This document shows positions 16,928 to 28,409 of a stretch of DNA of 64,000 nucleotides, in pieces; within the stretch, counting starts at the first letter, position 1, and each line of letters opens with the position of its first letter. Made by a program: the position numbers and the translations under genes. The notes below the pieces were generated by a model. That model saw only the letters and a program-made list of their open reading frames with translations. It searched no databases and had not been told where the DNA came from. Source of the DNA: Streptococcus himalayensis (GTDB lineage Bacteria > Bacillota > Bacilli > Lactobacillales > Streptococcaceae); assembly GCF_001708305.1 (NCBI RefSeq), contig NZ_CP016953.1, positions 508,501-572,500 on the forward strand, in the 5' to 3' direction.

Positions 16928-17754
16928 CCTTTCACAGCTCCCATGGTGATTCCTTGTGTGAATGATTTTTGGAACATGAGGAAGACGGCTACGATTGGGA
17001 CGGCTGCCATGGCTGCTCCGGCCATGATAAGTCCGTAGTCAGTTGCCATTTCGGCCTGCATGGTCGCAACCCCTAGTGAGATGGTCAAGTTTTGACGGGA
17101 TGTCAACATAACCAACTGCATAAAATAGTCATTCCAAGAATTGATAAATGTGAAAATCGCAAGAGCTGCAAACCCTGGTTTAACGATTGGGAAGGCTACA
17201 CTCCAGAAGGTCCGAACTTCGCCACAACCGTCAATCTTAGCTGATTCCAGCAATTCTGTTGGAATATTTTCACTGAATTGTTTCATGAGGAACACCCCAA
17301 ACGGCCAACCAATCAATGGTAAAATAACCGCAGCAAGTGTATCATGGATTCCCAAGAAATTGACAATCCGTACAAGTGGTACCAAGACAACTTGTTTTGG
17401 AAGGGCCATAGCGGCAATGAAAATCGCAAAGAGAATGCGTTGGCCATAGAAGCGTTTCTTAGCAAGAACATAACCTGCTAGAGAAGATGTCACACAGACC
17501 AAGAGCATAGTAGCTAGCGAAATGAAGACACTATTCCACATCCATTGAAGGGCAGGATTTTGCACCATCAAGCGTTCAAAGTTTTCCATGGTTGGCATTT
17601 TAGGCCACCACTGAGGCGGAATCACAATCGTATCTGGTTGAGATTTAAAGGCTCCTGTCAAAATCCAGTAAAATGGGAAAATAAAGAGCACTGTCAACAA
17701 AAGCAAAATGATTGTTGAAATCACTGTAAATGGAGTTAATTTTTTCTTTTTCAT
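16924..17754 (-). CDS. Carbohydrate ABC transporter permease (MalG type)
   Basis: 276 residues with six hydrophobic segments and the ATPase-docking EAA loop (LLESAKIDGCGEVRTFWSVAFPIVKPG). It forms the inner-membrane channel with the preceding permease. AGGAGG precedes ATG 17754. Location in the nan cluster points to sialic acid or a sialylated sugar as substrate, as in the SatABCD importers of streptococci. Confidence 0.9.
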   Translation of the reverse strand: MKKKKLTPFTVISTIILLLLTVLFIFPFYWILTGAFKSQPDTIVIPPQWWPKMPTMENFERLMVQNPALQWMWNSVFISLATMLLVCVTSSLAGYVLAKKRFYGQRILFAIFIAAMALPKQVVLVPLVRIVNFLGIHDTLAAVILPLIGWPFGVFLMKQFSENIPTELLESAKIDGCGEVRTFWSVAFPIVKPGFAALAIFTFINSWNDYFMQLVMLTSRQNLTISLGVATMQAEMATDYGLIMAGAAMAAVPIVAVFLMFQKSFTQGITMGAVKG

Positions 17755-17763
17755 ACAAACCTC

Positions 17764-18651
17764 CTAGTATTCCACATCATTTCCAAGAATCTTGAATTGG
17801 GCAAAGCTGATAAGGGCAATCATGACCGCAAGGAAGACACCCATCGTATTTGCATAGCCATATTCAGAGAGCTTGAAGGCTTTTTCGTATAGGTAGTACA
17901 TCAAGGTACTAGTTGAGTAGTTTGGTCCTCCAGATGTCAAGAGCTGAATGAGCGCGAAACATTGGAAAGAGTTAATCGTTGTGATAATGGCGATATAGAG
18001 TGTTGTTGGCAACAGGCTTGGCCATTTGATTTTCCAAAAGACTTGCAATTCTGTCGCACCGTCCACACGCGCCGCCTCAACAAGAGAATTGTCGATATTT
18101 CCCATTGCAGCGATATAGAGGATAATCGGTTGACCGACAGATGTGGTCAAGAGAATGACAATGATAGCGAGCAAAGCCCAGTGCTTATCTCCAAGCCAAC
18201 TGATATTTTGTTCAATTAAGTGACCAGATTTGAGCACGAAGTTCAAAATCCCTGATAGTGGGTCATAAATCCATTTCCAAACAACCGTTACGGCAACACT
18301 CCCTGTAACAACAGGTAGGAAGAAGACAAAACGGTAGAAAGAACGGGCAATCGCATTTTGACTATAAGTTTGAGACGCCACAAAGAGTGAAAATAGAACT
18401 ACGACTGGCACAGAGCCAATAACGATAATCACTGTATTGATTAAGGATTTGATAAATACAGGATCTTGGAACATCCGCGTATAGTTGTCCAAACCGATAA
18501 AGGTAAAGGATGTCATCGAATAGTTAAAGAAACTAGTGATAAATCCCATAATCATCGGTGCTAAAACAAACACGATGAAGAATACTAAAACTGGTGCTAA
18601 AAATGCATACGAAACTAAGGTTTCCCTCATTCTTATTTTATTAACCTTCAC
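17764..18651 (-). CDS. Carbohydrate ABC transporter permease (MalF type)
   Basis: About 295 residues with six hydrophobic segments and an EAA loop (LVEAARVDGATELQVFWKIKWPSLLPT). Partner of the MalG-type permease nine bases downstream. The start is unclear: the frame opens at GTG 18660, but that codon is only two bases from AAGGAGAG, so GTG 18651 is preferred; ATG 18630 is also possible. Substrate inferred from neighbours as N-acetylneuraminate. Confidence 0.88.
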   Translation of the reverse strand: MKVNKIRMRETLVSYAFLAPVLVFFIVFVLAPMIMGFITSFFNYSMTSFTFIGLDNYTRMFQDPVFIKSLINTVIIVIGSVPVVVLFSLFVASQTYSQNAIARSFYRFVFFLPVVTGSVAVTVVWKWIYDPLSGILNFVLKSGHLIEQNISWLGDKHWALLAIIVILLTTSVGQPIILYIAAMGNIDNSLVEAARVDGATELQVFWKIKWPSLLPTTLYIAIITTINSFQCFALIQLLTSGGPNYSTSTLMYYLYEKAFKLSEYGYANTMGVFLAVMIALISFAQFKILGNDVEY

Positions 18652-18782
18652 ATTAAACACCTCTCCTTTTTTGAAATGCTAGAGTTATGTATATCATACA
18701 AACTCTGAGTATGACGGATTTAACTCGAAGAGTTGGAAATCACGTCCACTTCTCCTAAAATATCCTAAACTTTTTGATAAAA

Positions 18783-18828
18783 ATTCCCCCTTTTTCATTC
18801 GAAAATCATTGAAGAGAAAAAGGGGGAT
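18783..18828 (-). terminator. Hairpin between binding protein and permease genes
   Basis: ATTCCCCCTTTTTC pairs with GAAAAAGGGGGAT, with T-rich sequence after it on the minus strand. It lies in the 390-base gap after the binding-protein gene and probably lets more binding protein than permease be made. The rest of the gap (18661-19043) shows no gene. Confidence 0.7.
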
Positions 18829-19043
18829 AGTGGGATGGTTGAGAAGGAGACCACCCCTTCTAACCCGAGATTGATTCAGACAACTGTGTAGTCATTTTTA
18901 TGGATACAAACAGTCATCACTATTAAGCATGGTTATCATCAAACTCATTCACATTCATGAATCATAACCTATGCAGAACTCTAAAACCTTGCGGGTCGGT
19001 CAACAGTATTTATTCTATAAACAAATACTGTCTATCCTACTCC

Positions 19044-20384
<1,341 letters not shown>

Positions 20385-20520
20385 CTAGGTCCTTATAGGA
20401 CAGTGACACGACAATAGGGTTTCTAGTTCTTTTCTTTTTCGACTAAATCACCACTTCCCCTTTTGATAGTTGCTTAGCATCCATCTTATTTTTATAACCA
20501 ATAATGATCCCAACACATAT

Positions 20521-21657
20521 TTAGTAGGTAATTCGTTTCTGTGTTTCTACGTCAAACAAGTGCGCTTTTGGCATCTTGATTGTGAAACGAATTTTTGAAC
20601 CTGGAGTCAAATAATGACTGGCTTCTACCTTAGCAGAAATCTCTTGTTTTCCAACTTTGCAGTACAAGACAGAGTCACTTCCCAAAAGCTCAGATACGAC
20701 AACCTCAGCATCTACGACGCTACTTGGGAATGTAGTTTCAACGATAAGATCTGCTGAAATGTCCTCTGGACGAACACCAAGAATCACTTTCTTGCCTTGA
20801 TAGCCTTTTTCTGCCAACAATTTCTTTTGAGGTTCTGTCAAACCAACATTGAAGGCTGCACCGTCTGTCAATGTATCTCCGTCCACCTGTACTTCAATGA
20901 AGTTCATCGCTGGGCTTCCGATAAATCCTGCCACAAATTTATTAGCTGGTTCGTTGTAGAGTTCTTGCGGTGTACCGACTTGCTCAATACGACCAATCGT
21001 TCCTGTACCTGCTTCATTTTTCGTAGCAGACATGATAACGATACGGTCTGCCAAGGTCATCGCTTCTGTTTGGTCATGGGTTACGTAAATCGTAGTCGCA
21101 CCGATACGACGGTGGATTTTAGCGATTTCTGCACGCATGGATACCCGCAATTTCGCATCCAAGTTTGACAAAGGCTCATCCATCAAGAATACTTTGGCAT
21201 CACGGACAATCGCACGTCCCATAGCTACCCGCTGACGTTGTCCCCCTGACAAGTCTGCTGGTTTTCTTTGCAAGAATTCTGTCAGAGATAGGATTTCCGC
21301 AGCTTCGCGTACCCGTTTGTCGATATCTTCCTTGGAATACTTACGAAGTTTCAGTCCAAAGGCCATGTTATCGTACACTGTCATGTGCGGATACAGGGCA
21401 TAGTTTTGGAAAACCATGGCAATATCCCGGTCTTTTGGAGCGATGTCATTCACCAAGTCTTGGTCGATATACAACTCTCCTTCAGTAATATCTTCAAGCC
21501 CAGCAATCATGCGGAGCGTTGTTGATTTCCCACAACCAGACGGCCCAACGAAAACGATAAATTCCTTGTCCTTGATTTGTAAATCAAAGTTTTCAACGGA
21601 ATAGAAATCACTATTTGGATACCGTTTGTAGAGATTATTAAGTTTCAATGTTGTCAT
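20521..21657 (-). CDS. msmK: MsmK-like sugar ABC transporter ATPase
   Basis: 378 residues. Walker A GPSGCGKST (38-46), signature LSGGQRQR, Walker B VFLMDEPLSNLDAK and a C-terminal regulatory TOBE domain place it with MsmK/UgpC ATPases. In many streptococci one MsmK serves several importers; here a copy sits inside the nan cluster, while a second begins at the left edge of the window, so this strain has at least two. It follows nanE by 12 bases. Confidence 0.9.
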   Translation of the reverse strand: MTTLKLNNLYKRYPNSDFYSVENFDLQIKDKEFIVFVGPSGCGKSTTLRMIAGLEDITEGELYIDQDLVNDIAPKDRDIAMVFQNYALYPHMTVYDNMAFGLKLRKYSKEDIDKRVREAAEILSLTEFLQRKPADLSGGQRQRVAMGRAIVRDAKVFLMDEPLSNLDAKLRVSMRAEIAKIHRRIGATTIYVTHDQTEAMTLADRIVIMSATKNEAGTGTIGRIEQVGTPQELYNEPANKFVAGFIGSPAMNFIEVQVDGDTLTDGAAFNVGLTEPQKKLLAEKGYQGKKVILGVRPEDISADLIVETTFPSSVVDAEVVVSELLGSDSVLYCKVGKQEISAKVEASHYLTPGSKIRFTIKMPKAHLFDVETQKRITY

Positions 21658-21669
21658 ACGTCATCTCCC

Positions 21670-22371
21670 TTATTTTTTTAATGCAGCGATAAACCGCTGA
21701 GTTATTTCTTTTGGTCTAGTAATAGCTCCACCTACGACAATGCCACAAACGCCTAAATCTTGTACCGCTCGAGCTTCCGCTGGTGAATGAATCTTACCTT
21801 CGGCAATCACATCAACCCCTGCATCGCATAATTGTTTCATCAACTCAAGGTCTGGTCCATCAGCCTGACGACTATAAGAGGTATAGCCCGATAGAGTTGT
21901 ACCAACAAAGTCTACACCGGCTTCCACAGCAGCCATGCCTTCTTCATAAGTGCTAATATCTGCCATCAACAACTGATCTGGATACTTATCTTTGACCTGC
22001 CTGATGAACTCTGCCACCGTTAGACCATCGTAGCGTTCTCGTTTGGTACAATCAAGTGCAATGACCGCAATATCTAGAACAGCTAACTCATCCACTTCTT
22101 TCATAGTCGCGGTGATAAAGGGCTCTTGCGGTGGATAATCCCGCTTGATAATGCCGATAATCGGTAGTTCTGTCACTTCCTTAATCTGCTCAATATCTCG
22201 AACACTATTGGCACGAATACCAACTGCGCCTCCTTCTTCGGCAGCTTTGACAAGAAGTGGCATTACACCCCCTTCTTCCGTGTATAGAGGTTCATGGGGT
22301 AGAGCTTGGCAGGAAACAATCAAGCCTCCTTGAATCGCCTTAACCAGCTCTTCTTTTGTCCATTTTGACAT
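21670..22371 (-). CDS. nanE: N-acetylmannosamine-6-phosphate 2-epimerase
   Basis: 233 residues, full length for the NanE TIM barrel. Conserved segments are [15 protein letters not shown] near the start, [10 protein letters not shown] and the C-terminal phosphate-binding [13 protein letters not shown]. It turns ManNAc-6-P into GlcNAc-6-P, feeding NagA/NagB and glycolysis. AGGAGGG precedes ATG 22371. It lies between the esterase and the ATPase genes. Confidence 0.95.
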   Translation of the reverse strand: MSKWTKEELVKAIQGGLIVSCQALPHEPLYTEEGGVMPLLVKAAEEGGAVGIRANSVRDIEQIKEVTELPIIGIIKRDYPPQEPFITATMKEVDELAVLDIAVIALDCTKRERYDGLTVAEFIRQVKDKYPDQLLMADISTYEEGMAAVEAGVDFVGTTLSGYTSYSRQADGPDLELMKQLCDAGVDVIAEGKIHSPAEARAVQDLGVCGIVVGGAITRPKEITQRFIAALKK

Positions 22372-22454
22372 AAATCCCTCCTAAATCTTTTGCTTTTAAA
22401 GCGCTTTCTTTTTCTGATAAAAAGTAAATCTACCTTAACTTTTCGAAATCAGCC

Positions 22455-23447
22455 TCACTTAAACTCTGTAAACAAAGACTTACTTTCAAAATGTGTGCCA
22501 CAGAGCCAGTTAAAGACCTTATTGTTTGTATAAACGAACATTCCTTCGTGAGCGTATTCTGGCATGAGGTGGTATTCTTTTTCACATTCCAAGCGGTTAT
22601 ACATGGCAAATTGTGTGATTGGGTAACAAACATCATCATCAAGACCTGTAATCATCTTGACAGAGCCTTTAATCCGATGCGCCAGATTTTTCACATCAAT
22701 ATAGCCCAGTGTCGCAAAGACTTCTTCTTCTGTCTCATGGAATGGATCATGGAATTTGAAATAGCGGAACAACTCATCGTAAGCCTCGCTGGTATTGCCA
22801 ATCTCCAAGACCCGTCTGAAATCACAGAGGAAGGGATAAATCGCAACGGTATTAGTAATTCGTGGATTAAGAGCCGCCGCAACAAGGGCTAAGGCACCCC
22901 CTTGGGATCCACCATAGCTCGATAGACGAGTTTCATCAACTCGCTCAAAACCAGCCACCAGCTCTACCAAACTATAAATATCCAAATACACATCCTTGTA
23001 GAAAAGATGGTCTGGACCATCCACTACACCGCGGATAATCTGTCCCTTGACTGTATTTCCTCGAACATCTCGAGGCCCATCAAGAGAGTAACCAGACTGA
23101 CCACGCACATCCATGGAGACAATCCCATAACCTGCTGTCGTATAAGACAACATATCTGCCCAGTCATATCCTCTACCCATGTAGCCATGAAAATGGAAAA
23201 TCACAGGAGATTGGTCAGCTCCCTTTGGCAAAACCATCCGAGCATACACCTTACCACCATTGGTCCCGTCAAATTGAATCTCATAGCAATCAACCGTCGG
23301 AAGGCCGAAGTCTTTCTCAATCAGTCGATGGTCCACAGGAAGTTTCAACTCTGCAATGGCACCATTCCAAAATTCGTCAAAATCCGCAGGAACCTCATCA
23401 CGACCACGATAGGTCTTCATCTCCTCTAGCAACGCTGGATTTTTCAT
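22455..23447 (-). CDS. Acetyl esterase (acetylxylan esterase / cephalosporin C deacetylase family)
   Basis: 330 residues of the AXE1 alpha/beta hydrolase family. The nucleophile Ser is in SYGGSQGGALA, Asp in TGLDDDVCYP and His in YAHEGM; the DVRGQSGYS segment is typical. No signal peptide, so it acts in the cytoplasm. As the first gene of the nan unit it may remove O-acetyl groups from imported sialic acids before NanA. The substrate is inferred. Confidence 0.88.
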   Translation of the reverse strand: MKNPALLEEMKTYRGRDEVPADFDEFWNGAIAELKLPVDHRLIEKDFGLPTVDCYEIQFDGTNGGKVYARMVLPKGADQSPVIFHFHGYMGRGYDWADMLSYTTAGYGIVSMDVRGQSGYSLDGPRDVRGNTVKGQIIRGVVDGPDHLFYKDVYLDIYSLVELVAGFERVDETRLSSYGGSQGGALALVAAALNPRITNTVAIYPFLCDFRRVLEIGNTSEAYDELFRYFKFHDPFHETEEEVFATLGYIDVKNLAHRIKGSVKMITGLDDDVCYPITQFAMYNRLECEKEYHLMPEYAHEGMFVYTNNKVFNWLCGTHFESKSLFTEFK

Positions 23448-23470
23448 AATTATCTCCCTTTTTCTTTCTT

Positions 23471-23484
23471 TGTAAGCCCTTACA
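23471..23484 (-). promoter_or_regulatory. cre-like catabolite site upstream of the nan unit
   Basis: TGTAAGCCCTTACA is a palindrome that matches the cre consensus (TGWAANCGNTNWCA) at all but one position. It lies 24 bases before the esterase start codon, a position where CcpA would block transcription in glucose. Confidence 0.6.
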
Positions 23485-23583
23485 TAAATGTTAACATATT
23501 ATGAAAATAATTTCAAGAGGATTTGATTAGTTTTTTTATTTTTCTATTAAAAATATTATAACATAGGCATTCTAATACTCTCT

Positions 23584-23614
23584 AAAAAAGAGGCTGAGCA
23601 CTCGCTCAACCTCT
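23584..23614 (-). terminator. Terminator after adhE
   Basis: Minus strand AGAGGTTGAGC, loop GAGT, GCTCAGCCTCT, then six T, just after the adhE stop codon. Confidence 0.9.
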
Positions 23615-23624
23615 GGCTGATAAC

Positions 23625-26276
23625 TTATTTACGGCGTCCTGGACGCTCTTTGTAACCATAGTAGGCATCTTGAATAATTTCTTGCATGTGATCAACCATT
23701 GGCAAACGTGGGTTTGCTGGTGAACATTGGTCTTCGTAGGCAAGGAAGGCCAAATCACGCGCTGATTCTTTCCATTCTTTTTCATCGATCCCTTGATCTT
23801 TGAAGTTCATCTTGATGCCAATACGCTCACCGAGTTCATACACAGCTTTGGCATAAGATTCTACCCCTTCTTCTGGTGTTGAAGCTGGAAGACCAAGCAT
23901 TTTGGCAATATCTTGGTATTTCTCGTCTGCACGGTAGTAATTGTACTTCGGCCATGTCGCAGTCTTGGCTGGACGAGTACCGTTGTAACGAATGACGTAC
24001 GGCAAGAGAATGGCATTAGTGCGTCCATGGATAGTGTGGAATTTACCACCAATCTTATGAGCCATTGAGTGAGAAATTCCTAGGAAGGCATTGGCAAAGG
24101 CCATCCCTGCAATGGTAGAAGCATTATGCATCTTCTCACGAGATTCAAAATCAGCATTCTTCACAGAACTTTCAAGGTTTTCAAAGACCAGTTTAATCGC
24201 TTGTAACGCAAGTCCATCGGTGTAGTCATTGGCCATCTGTGATACGTAGGCTTCTGTCGCATGCGTCAAGACGTCCATACCTGTATCAGCTGCAATAAAG
24301 CCTGGAACTGTCATGACAAGCGCTGGATCTACAATCGCTACGGTCGGTGTCAATGAATAGTCTGCAATTGGGTACTTACGATTATTGGCCTTATCAGAAA
24401 TAACCGCAAATGGTGTGACTTCTGATCCTGTACCAGATGTCGTTGGAATAGCGACAAACTTGGTTTTCTTGCCTAATTCTGGGAATTTGAAGGCGCGTTT
24501 GCGAATATCCATGAATTTTTGCACTAAGTCATGGAAGTCAACTGTTGGTTGCTCATAGAAGAGCCACATGACTTTGGCAGCGTCCATCGGAGAACCTCCC
24601 CCAAGAGCAATAATGGTATCTGGTTTGAAGCTCCGCATCAACTCTGTACCCTTATAAACCGTTGTAATATCTGGATCAGGCTCTACATCCGCAAAGATTT
24701 GGTACACCACCTTATTGCGACGAAGTTCAAGCTGTTCAAGAATTCGCTCTAAGAATCCAAGCTCAACCATGGCATGGTCTGTGACAATCATCACCCGTTC
24801 TACATCACGACATTTTTGAAGGTATTGAATAGAATCGCGCTCGAAGTATGTTTTTGAAGGAACTTTAAACCATTGCATATTATTTCTACGTCTTCCTACT
24901 TTTTTGATGTTCAAGAGATTAACAGCACTTACGTTGTCACCGACTGAGTTGCGTCCGTAAGAACCACAGCCCAGTGTCAAGGATGGCAAGAAGGCATTGT
25001 AAACATCCCCGATTCCACCAAAGGTAGATGGAGAATTACAGATAACACGAATAGCACGTACGGCTTTCCCGAATTCTTTGGTCAATTCTTCGTCTGCTGT
25101 GTGGATTGCTGCAGAGTGACCAAGTCCATGGAATTCCACCATTTGGCGTGCTTTGTTAATTCCGTCCTCACGAGATTCTGATTTCAAAACAGCGATAACT
25201 GGAGATAATTTTTCGCGTGTTAGCGGTTCTTTTTCGCCTATTTCTTTACACTCTGCTGCAAGGATATTAGTTCCTTCTGGTACGCTAAATCCTGCTTGCT
25301 CCGCAATCCAGACTGCTGATTTTCCGACAATATCTGGATTGAGTTTCGCTTCGGCACAGTTTTTACCATTGGCTTTTGCCCCAAAGCAGAACTCTTCTAG
25401 CAAGGCTTTTTCTTTTTTATTTACAAAATACGTATGATAGGATTTGAATTCTGCGACAAATTCATCGTAGATTTCTTTGTCGATAATCACTGCTTGCTCA
25501 GAGGCACAAACCATACCGTTATCAAAGGATTTAGACATAACAATGTCATGAGCTGCCTGACGAATATTAGCAGTTTTTTCGACATATGCAGGAACATTCC
25601 CCGCACCTACCCCAAGAGCTGGCTTGCCGCAAGAATAAGCCGCTTTTACCATGGCATTTCCACCGGTTGCAAGGATCGTTGCAATGCCATCATGATTCAT
25701 CAAGGCAGAAGTCGCTTCCATAGATGGTAGAGTAATCCATTGAACACAGTTCTCAGGAGCACCTGCCGCAATAGCTGCATCACGAACAATTTGAGCTGCA
25801 TGAGCTGAAGAGGCTTGTGCAGATGGATGGAAGGCAAAGATGATTGGATTACGAGTTTTTAAGGAAATTAAAGATTTAAAAATCGTTGTTGAGGTTGGAT
25901 TTGTCGTTGGAGTAATCCCACAAATCACTCCCACTGGCTCTGCAATCAAGGTCAAACCATTGACATCATCTTCTTCAATGATTCCAACTGTTTTCGTATG
26001 ACGCATGTTGTTGACAACGTGCTCACAGGCAAACAAGTTTTTTGTTGCCTTGTCTTCAAAAACACCGCGCCCTGTTTCTTCAAAAGCATGAAGCGCTAAT
26101 TCTCCATGGGCATCCAGCGCTGCAACAGAGGCTTTTGCCACGATATAGTCTACCTGATCCTGCGTCAAGGTGCGCATTTGCTCCAATGCGACAAGCCCTT
26201 TTTGGACCAATTCATCCACATGGGTTTGGGCAGCCAAGACTTTGTCTTCTGGTGCTACTGTTTTCTTATCAGCCAT
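23625..26276 (-). CDS. adhE: Bifunctional acetaldehyde-CoA/alcohol dehydrogenase
   Basis: 883 residues from ATG 26276 (GGAGGAAAC upstream; the ATG at 26288 is poorly placed). The N-terminal half is the CoA-acylating aldehyde dehydrogenase with its catalytic Cys in FDNGMVCASEQ; the C-terminal half is an iron-dependent alcohol dehydrogenase with GGGSPMDAAK and a metal-binding His cluster (HSMAHKIGGKFHTIHG). It reduces acetyl-CoA to ethanol and restores NAD+ in mixed-acid fermentation; the family forms spirosome filaments. It is monocistronic with its own promoter and terminator. Confidence 0.97.
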   Translation of the reverse strand: MADKKTVAPEDKVLAAQTHVDELVQKGLVALEQMRTLTQDQVDYIVAKASVAALDAHGELALHAFEETGRGVFEDKATKNLFACEHVVNNMRHTKTVGIIEEDDVNGLTLIAEPVGVICGITPTTNPTSTTIFKSLISLKTRNPIIFAFHPSAQASSAHAAQIVRDAAIAAGAPENCVQWITLPSMEATSALMNHDGIATILATGGNAMVKAAYSCGKPALGVGAGNVPAYVEKTANIRQAAHDIVMSKSFDNGMVCASEQAVIIDKEIYDEFVAEFKSYHTYFVNKKEKALLEEFCFGAKANGKNCAEAKLNPDIVGKSAVWIAEQAGFSVPEGTNILAAECKEIGEKEPLTREKLSPVIAVLKSESREDGINKARQMVEFHGLGHSAAIHTADEELTKEFGKAVRAIRVICNSPSTFGGIGDVYNAFLPSLTLGCGSYGRNSVGDNVSAVNLLNIKKVGRRRNNMQWFKVPSKTYFERDSIQYLQKCRDVERVMIVTDHAMVELGFLERILEQLELRRNKVVYQIFADVEPDPDITTVYKGTELMRSFKPDTIIALGGGSPMDAAKVMWLFYEQPTVDFHDLVQKFMDIRKRAFKFPELGKKTKFVAIPTTSGTGSEVTPFAVISDKANNRKYPIADYSLTPTVAIVDPALVMTVPGFIAADTGMDVLTHATEAYVSQMANDYTDGLALQAIKLVFENLESSVKNADFESREKMHNASTIAGMAFANAFLGISHSMAHKIGGKFHTIHGRTNAILLPYVIRYNGTRPAKTATWPKYNYYRADEKYQDIAKMLGLPASTPEEGVESYAKAVYELGERIGIKMNFKDQGIDEKEWKESARDLAFLAYEDQCSPANPRLPMVDHMQEIIQDAYYGYKERPGRRK

Positions 26277-26310
26277 AGTTTCCTCCAATGGTTCAAGGTT
26301 TGACCTTGTT

Positions 26311-26480
26311 AATTATTTCACAAGATTATTATACCGTATTTTAATTCTTTTGTAAACACTTTCAAGAACATTTCACAAAGTTTTTTTGATTTCTTTGTGA
26401 AAAAATTATCCAAAGACTAATTTATAGATATTTTTCTCTCTATTTTGTGAAATAATTTTTTAAATTTTTTTATTTCACAA
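26311..26480 (-). promoter_or_regulatory. adhE promoter with repeated TTTCACAA/TTGTGAAA operators
   Basis: Promoter on the minus strand: TTTACA (26351-26356), 17-base spacer, TATAAT (26328-26333). A CTTGTGAAATAATT half-site (26311-26324) follows the -10. Two inverted repeats lie upstream: TTTCACAAAG/CTTTGTGAAA (26371-26402, 12-base spacer) and TTGTGAAATAA/TTATTTCACAA (26445-26480, 14-base spacer). Half-sites match the Rex (NADH sensor) word TTGTGAA, although Rex boxes usually have a 4-base spacer. The region 26289-26588 has no gene. Confidence 0.65.
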
Positions 26481-26588
26481 GATTTCATTTTCTGGATTTT
26501 CTTGGGAATAGGGCACCATTTTTAGTAAGCGTTTTCATAATATCGGTAGAAGAAAACCGAGTTTCCTCAGTTTCCTAACCTTAATCGA

Positions 26589-28409
26589 TTATTTTCCACC
26601 TTTAACAGGTTTTTTAGCAGCTTCTTTCAGAGCCTCTTTTATTGTTTGAGCATACAGTTTAGCTCCCTCTGCCATTGTATCTCCGTCCCCACCAAAGTGG
26701 ATATTGTCACTTCCTGCCCAGATTTGTGGATTTTCTTTAGAGGTTGTATACCAATCTGCAATTGTGATAAAATCATATTCTTCTGCTAGTGCTAATTCAA
26801 CCTGTCTATGTTTTTCGGCAATTGGATCTGCATAACTTCCTGAATTTCCATCATAAGGGGTCACAAAAATCAAGCTATAGCCTTTCGGCAACATTTCTAC
26901 CGTTTTTTTCAATTCTTCTTCGTAATTATTTACGACATTGACACCGGTTGTAATCACCACATTTTTAACCAAGTTTCCATTTTCTATGGAATTTTTTAAA
27001 ATGTCATTTGCTTGGGCAATATTACGACTTCCTTGTGAATCTAATTGGGCATCTGGAAAGGCTTCTTCTAAGGCTTTCGCAGCACGTAAGGAAACAGAGT
27101 CTCCGATTAGCATCATGCCATCTGCTATTTCAAATTTAGAGGCTTTCGCATTTTCAGCCAGGCGTCTGGTTGTCATCATTTTTTTGTCTGATTGATTTAA
27201 AGCATTGACCATCAAGTCTGTCTCAAAAGGACCTACTTTCGGTGCACGAGCGACTACAACCAATAAAACAACTGTCAATAAAACGGATAGAGATAGCAGG
27301 GGTTTGATCATTGCACTAAAATCAAATTCCATACCAAAGAGTTTTGGTTTTCTACCTGCAATCATCGGCTCTAAGATATAAAAGGACAAGGCCGCAAAGC
27401 TAAACGATAAGATTGTTGTCGAGAGAACTGTTAATCCATTATTCATTACTTGTGAGAAAATCACATAAAAGGGCCAATGGAACAGATAAACTCCATAGCT
27501 CGTATCAGCAATAAAACTGATGATTTTTGGCTCTTTTGCCTTTGGAGTCTTTTCGTGCAAAATCCGCGTCATCAAAATCATCGTAGTCCCTAGTATCGTA
27601 GACGCTAAGAAGCCGACTAAATAAGTCCAAAGATTATCAAATTTCAACACGAGGCTAAGCACGCATAAAACAACAAAGCTTCCGACTAACCCCCCGAGCA
27701 CTTTTTTCAAAGGCATCGAACGCGTTAAACGCTTCAAGATTCCTCCGACATTGTTAACGCCTGTTACAGTTGCCAAGGCACTTCCCATAAAGAAGGGGAA
27801 GACATGGGTAAAGGTTGAAAAGTAGATGGTTGAGTAATTGGGTGACAAAAAGGCACCTGCAAACATAGCTCCAAAGCTGAGGACAAAGAGCACAATAGAG
27901 GTCAGAAAAATCATCCCTCGGTATTGACCGACCGTTTTACTGCGTTTTCCTAAAAACCAAGCAAAAACTCCCCATAATACATAATAATGAACTTCCAGCG
28001 CCAAACTCCAAGTATGGACAAACAGATGGGGAATAAATTGAGCTTCGTAATTGCCCCCTGAGAGAATCTCATAGATATTGGTCACAAAGCCCAGAGCAGC
28101 CGCAATTTGCATGCCAATGCTCGCCACAAAGTCTTGTCTTACTAAAAATGTAAAGGGAATGGTCACCAAAACCATAAGTACGAGAGGCGGAACGATGCGA
28201 TAAAAACGACGCTTTAAAAATCCGAGCAAATCAATACGATTACTCCGAGCAAACTCATCAATCAACAGAGCTGTAATCAAGAACCCAGAGAAGGTAAAGA
28301 AAATATCAACCCCGATAAATCCACCTGGAAAGAGTTCTTTAAAATAATGGTAGAGTAAAACCAATAACAGTCCTGTTATCCTCACCAATGAAAACCACTT
28401 AATGCGCAT
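26589..28409 (-). CDS. OatA-type peptidoglycan/polymer O-acetyltransferase
   Basis: 606 residues. Residues about 1-400 are an acyltransferase-3 membrane domain with roughly ten or eleven helices, the conserved LYHYF His near residue 21, FFTFSGFLI and HTWSLALEVHYY. The C-terminal extracellular domain is an SGNH hydrolase with GDSVSLRAAKAL and DNIHFGG. This two-domain layout is that of OatA, which moves acetyl groups across the membrane onto muramic acid, giving lysozyme resistance; other cell-wall polymers are possible targets. It overlaps the MORN gene by 11 bases. Confidence 0.88.
   Translation of the reverse strand: MRIKWFSLVRITGLLLVLLYHYFKELFPGGFIGVDIFFTFSGFLITALLIDEFARSNRIDLLGFLKRRFYRIVPPLVLMVLVTIPFTFLVRQDFVASIGMQIAAALGFVTNIYEILSGGNYEAQFIPHLFVHTWSLALEVHYYVLWGVFAWFLGKRSKTVGQYRGMIFLTSIVLFVLSFGAMFAGAFLSPNYSTIYFSTFTHVFPFFMGSALATVTGVNNVGGILKRLTRSMPLKKVLGGLVGSFVVLCVLSLVLKFDNLWTYLVGFLASTILGTTMILMTRILHEKTPKAKEPKIISFIADTSYGVYLFHWPFYVIFSQVMNNGLTVLSTTILSFSFAALSFYILEPMIAGRKPKLFGMEFDFSAMIKPLLSLSVLLTVVLLVVVARAPKVGPFETDLMVNALNQSDKKMMTTRRLAENAKASKFEIADGMMLIGDSVSLRAAKALEEAFPDAQLDSQGSRNIAQANDILKNSIENGNLVKNVVITTGVNVVNNYEEELKKTVEMLPKGYSLIFVTPYDGNSGSYADPIAEKHRQVELALAEEYDFITIADWYTTSKENPQIWAGSDNIHFGGDGDTMAEGAKLYAQTIKEALKEAAKKPVKGGK

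Noticed and set aside
16714..17038. Overlapping small ORFs in the region before nanQ
   Set aside because: They are produced by the 115-bp tandem repeats, appear on both strands and lack ribosome binding sites.
25153..26355. Plus-strand ORFs of 60-98 codons opposite adhE
   Set aside because: Antisense shadows of a highly conserved gene; composition mirrors the adhE codons and no start signals are present.
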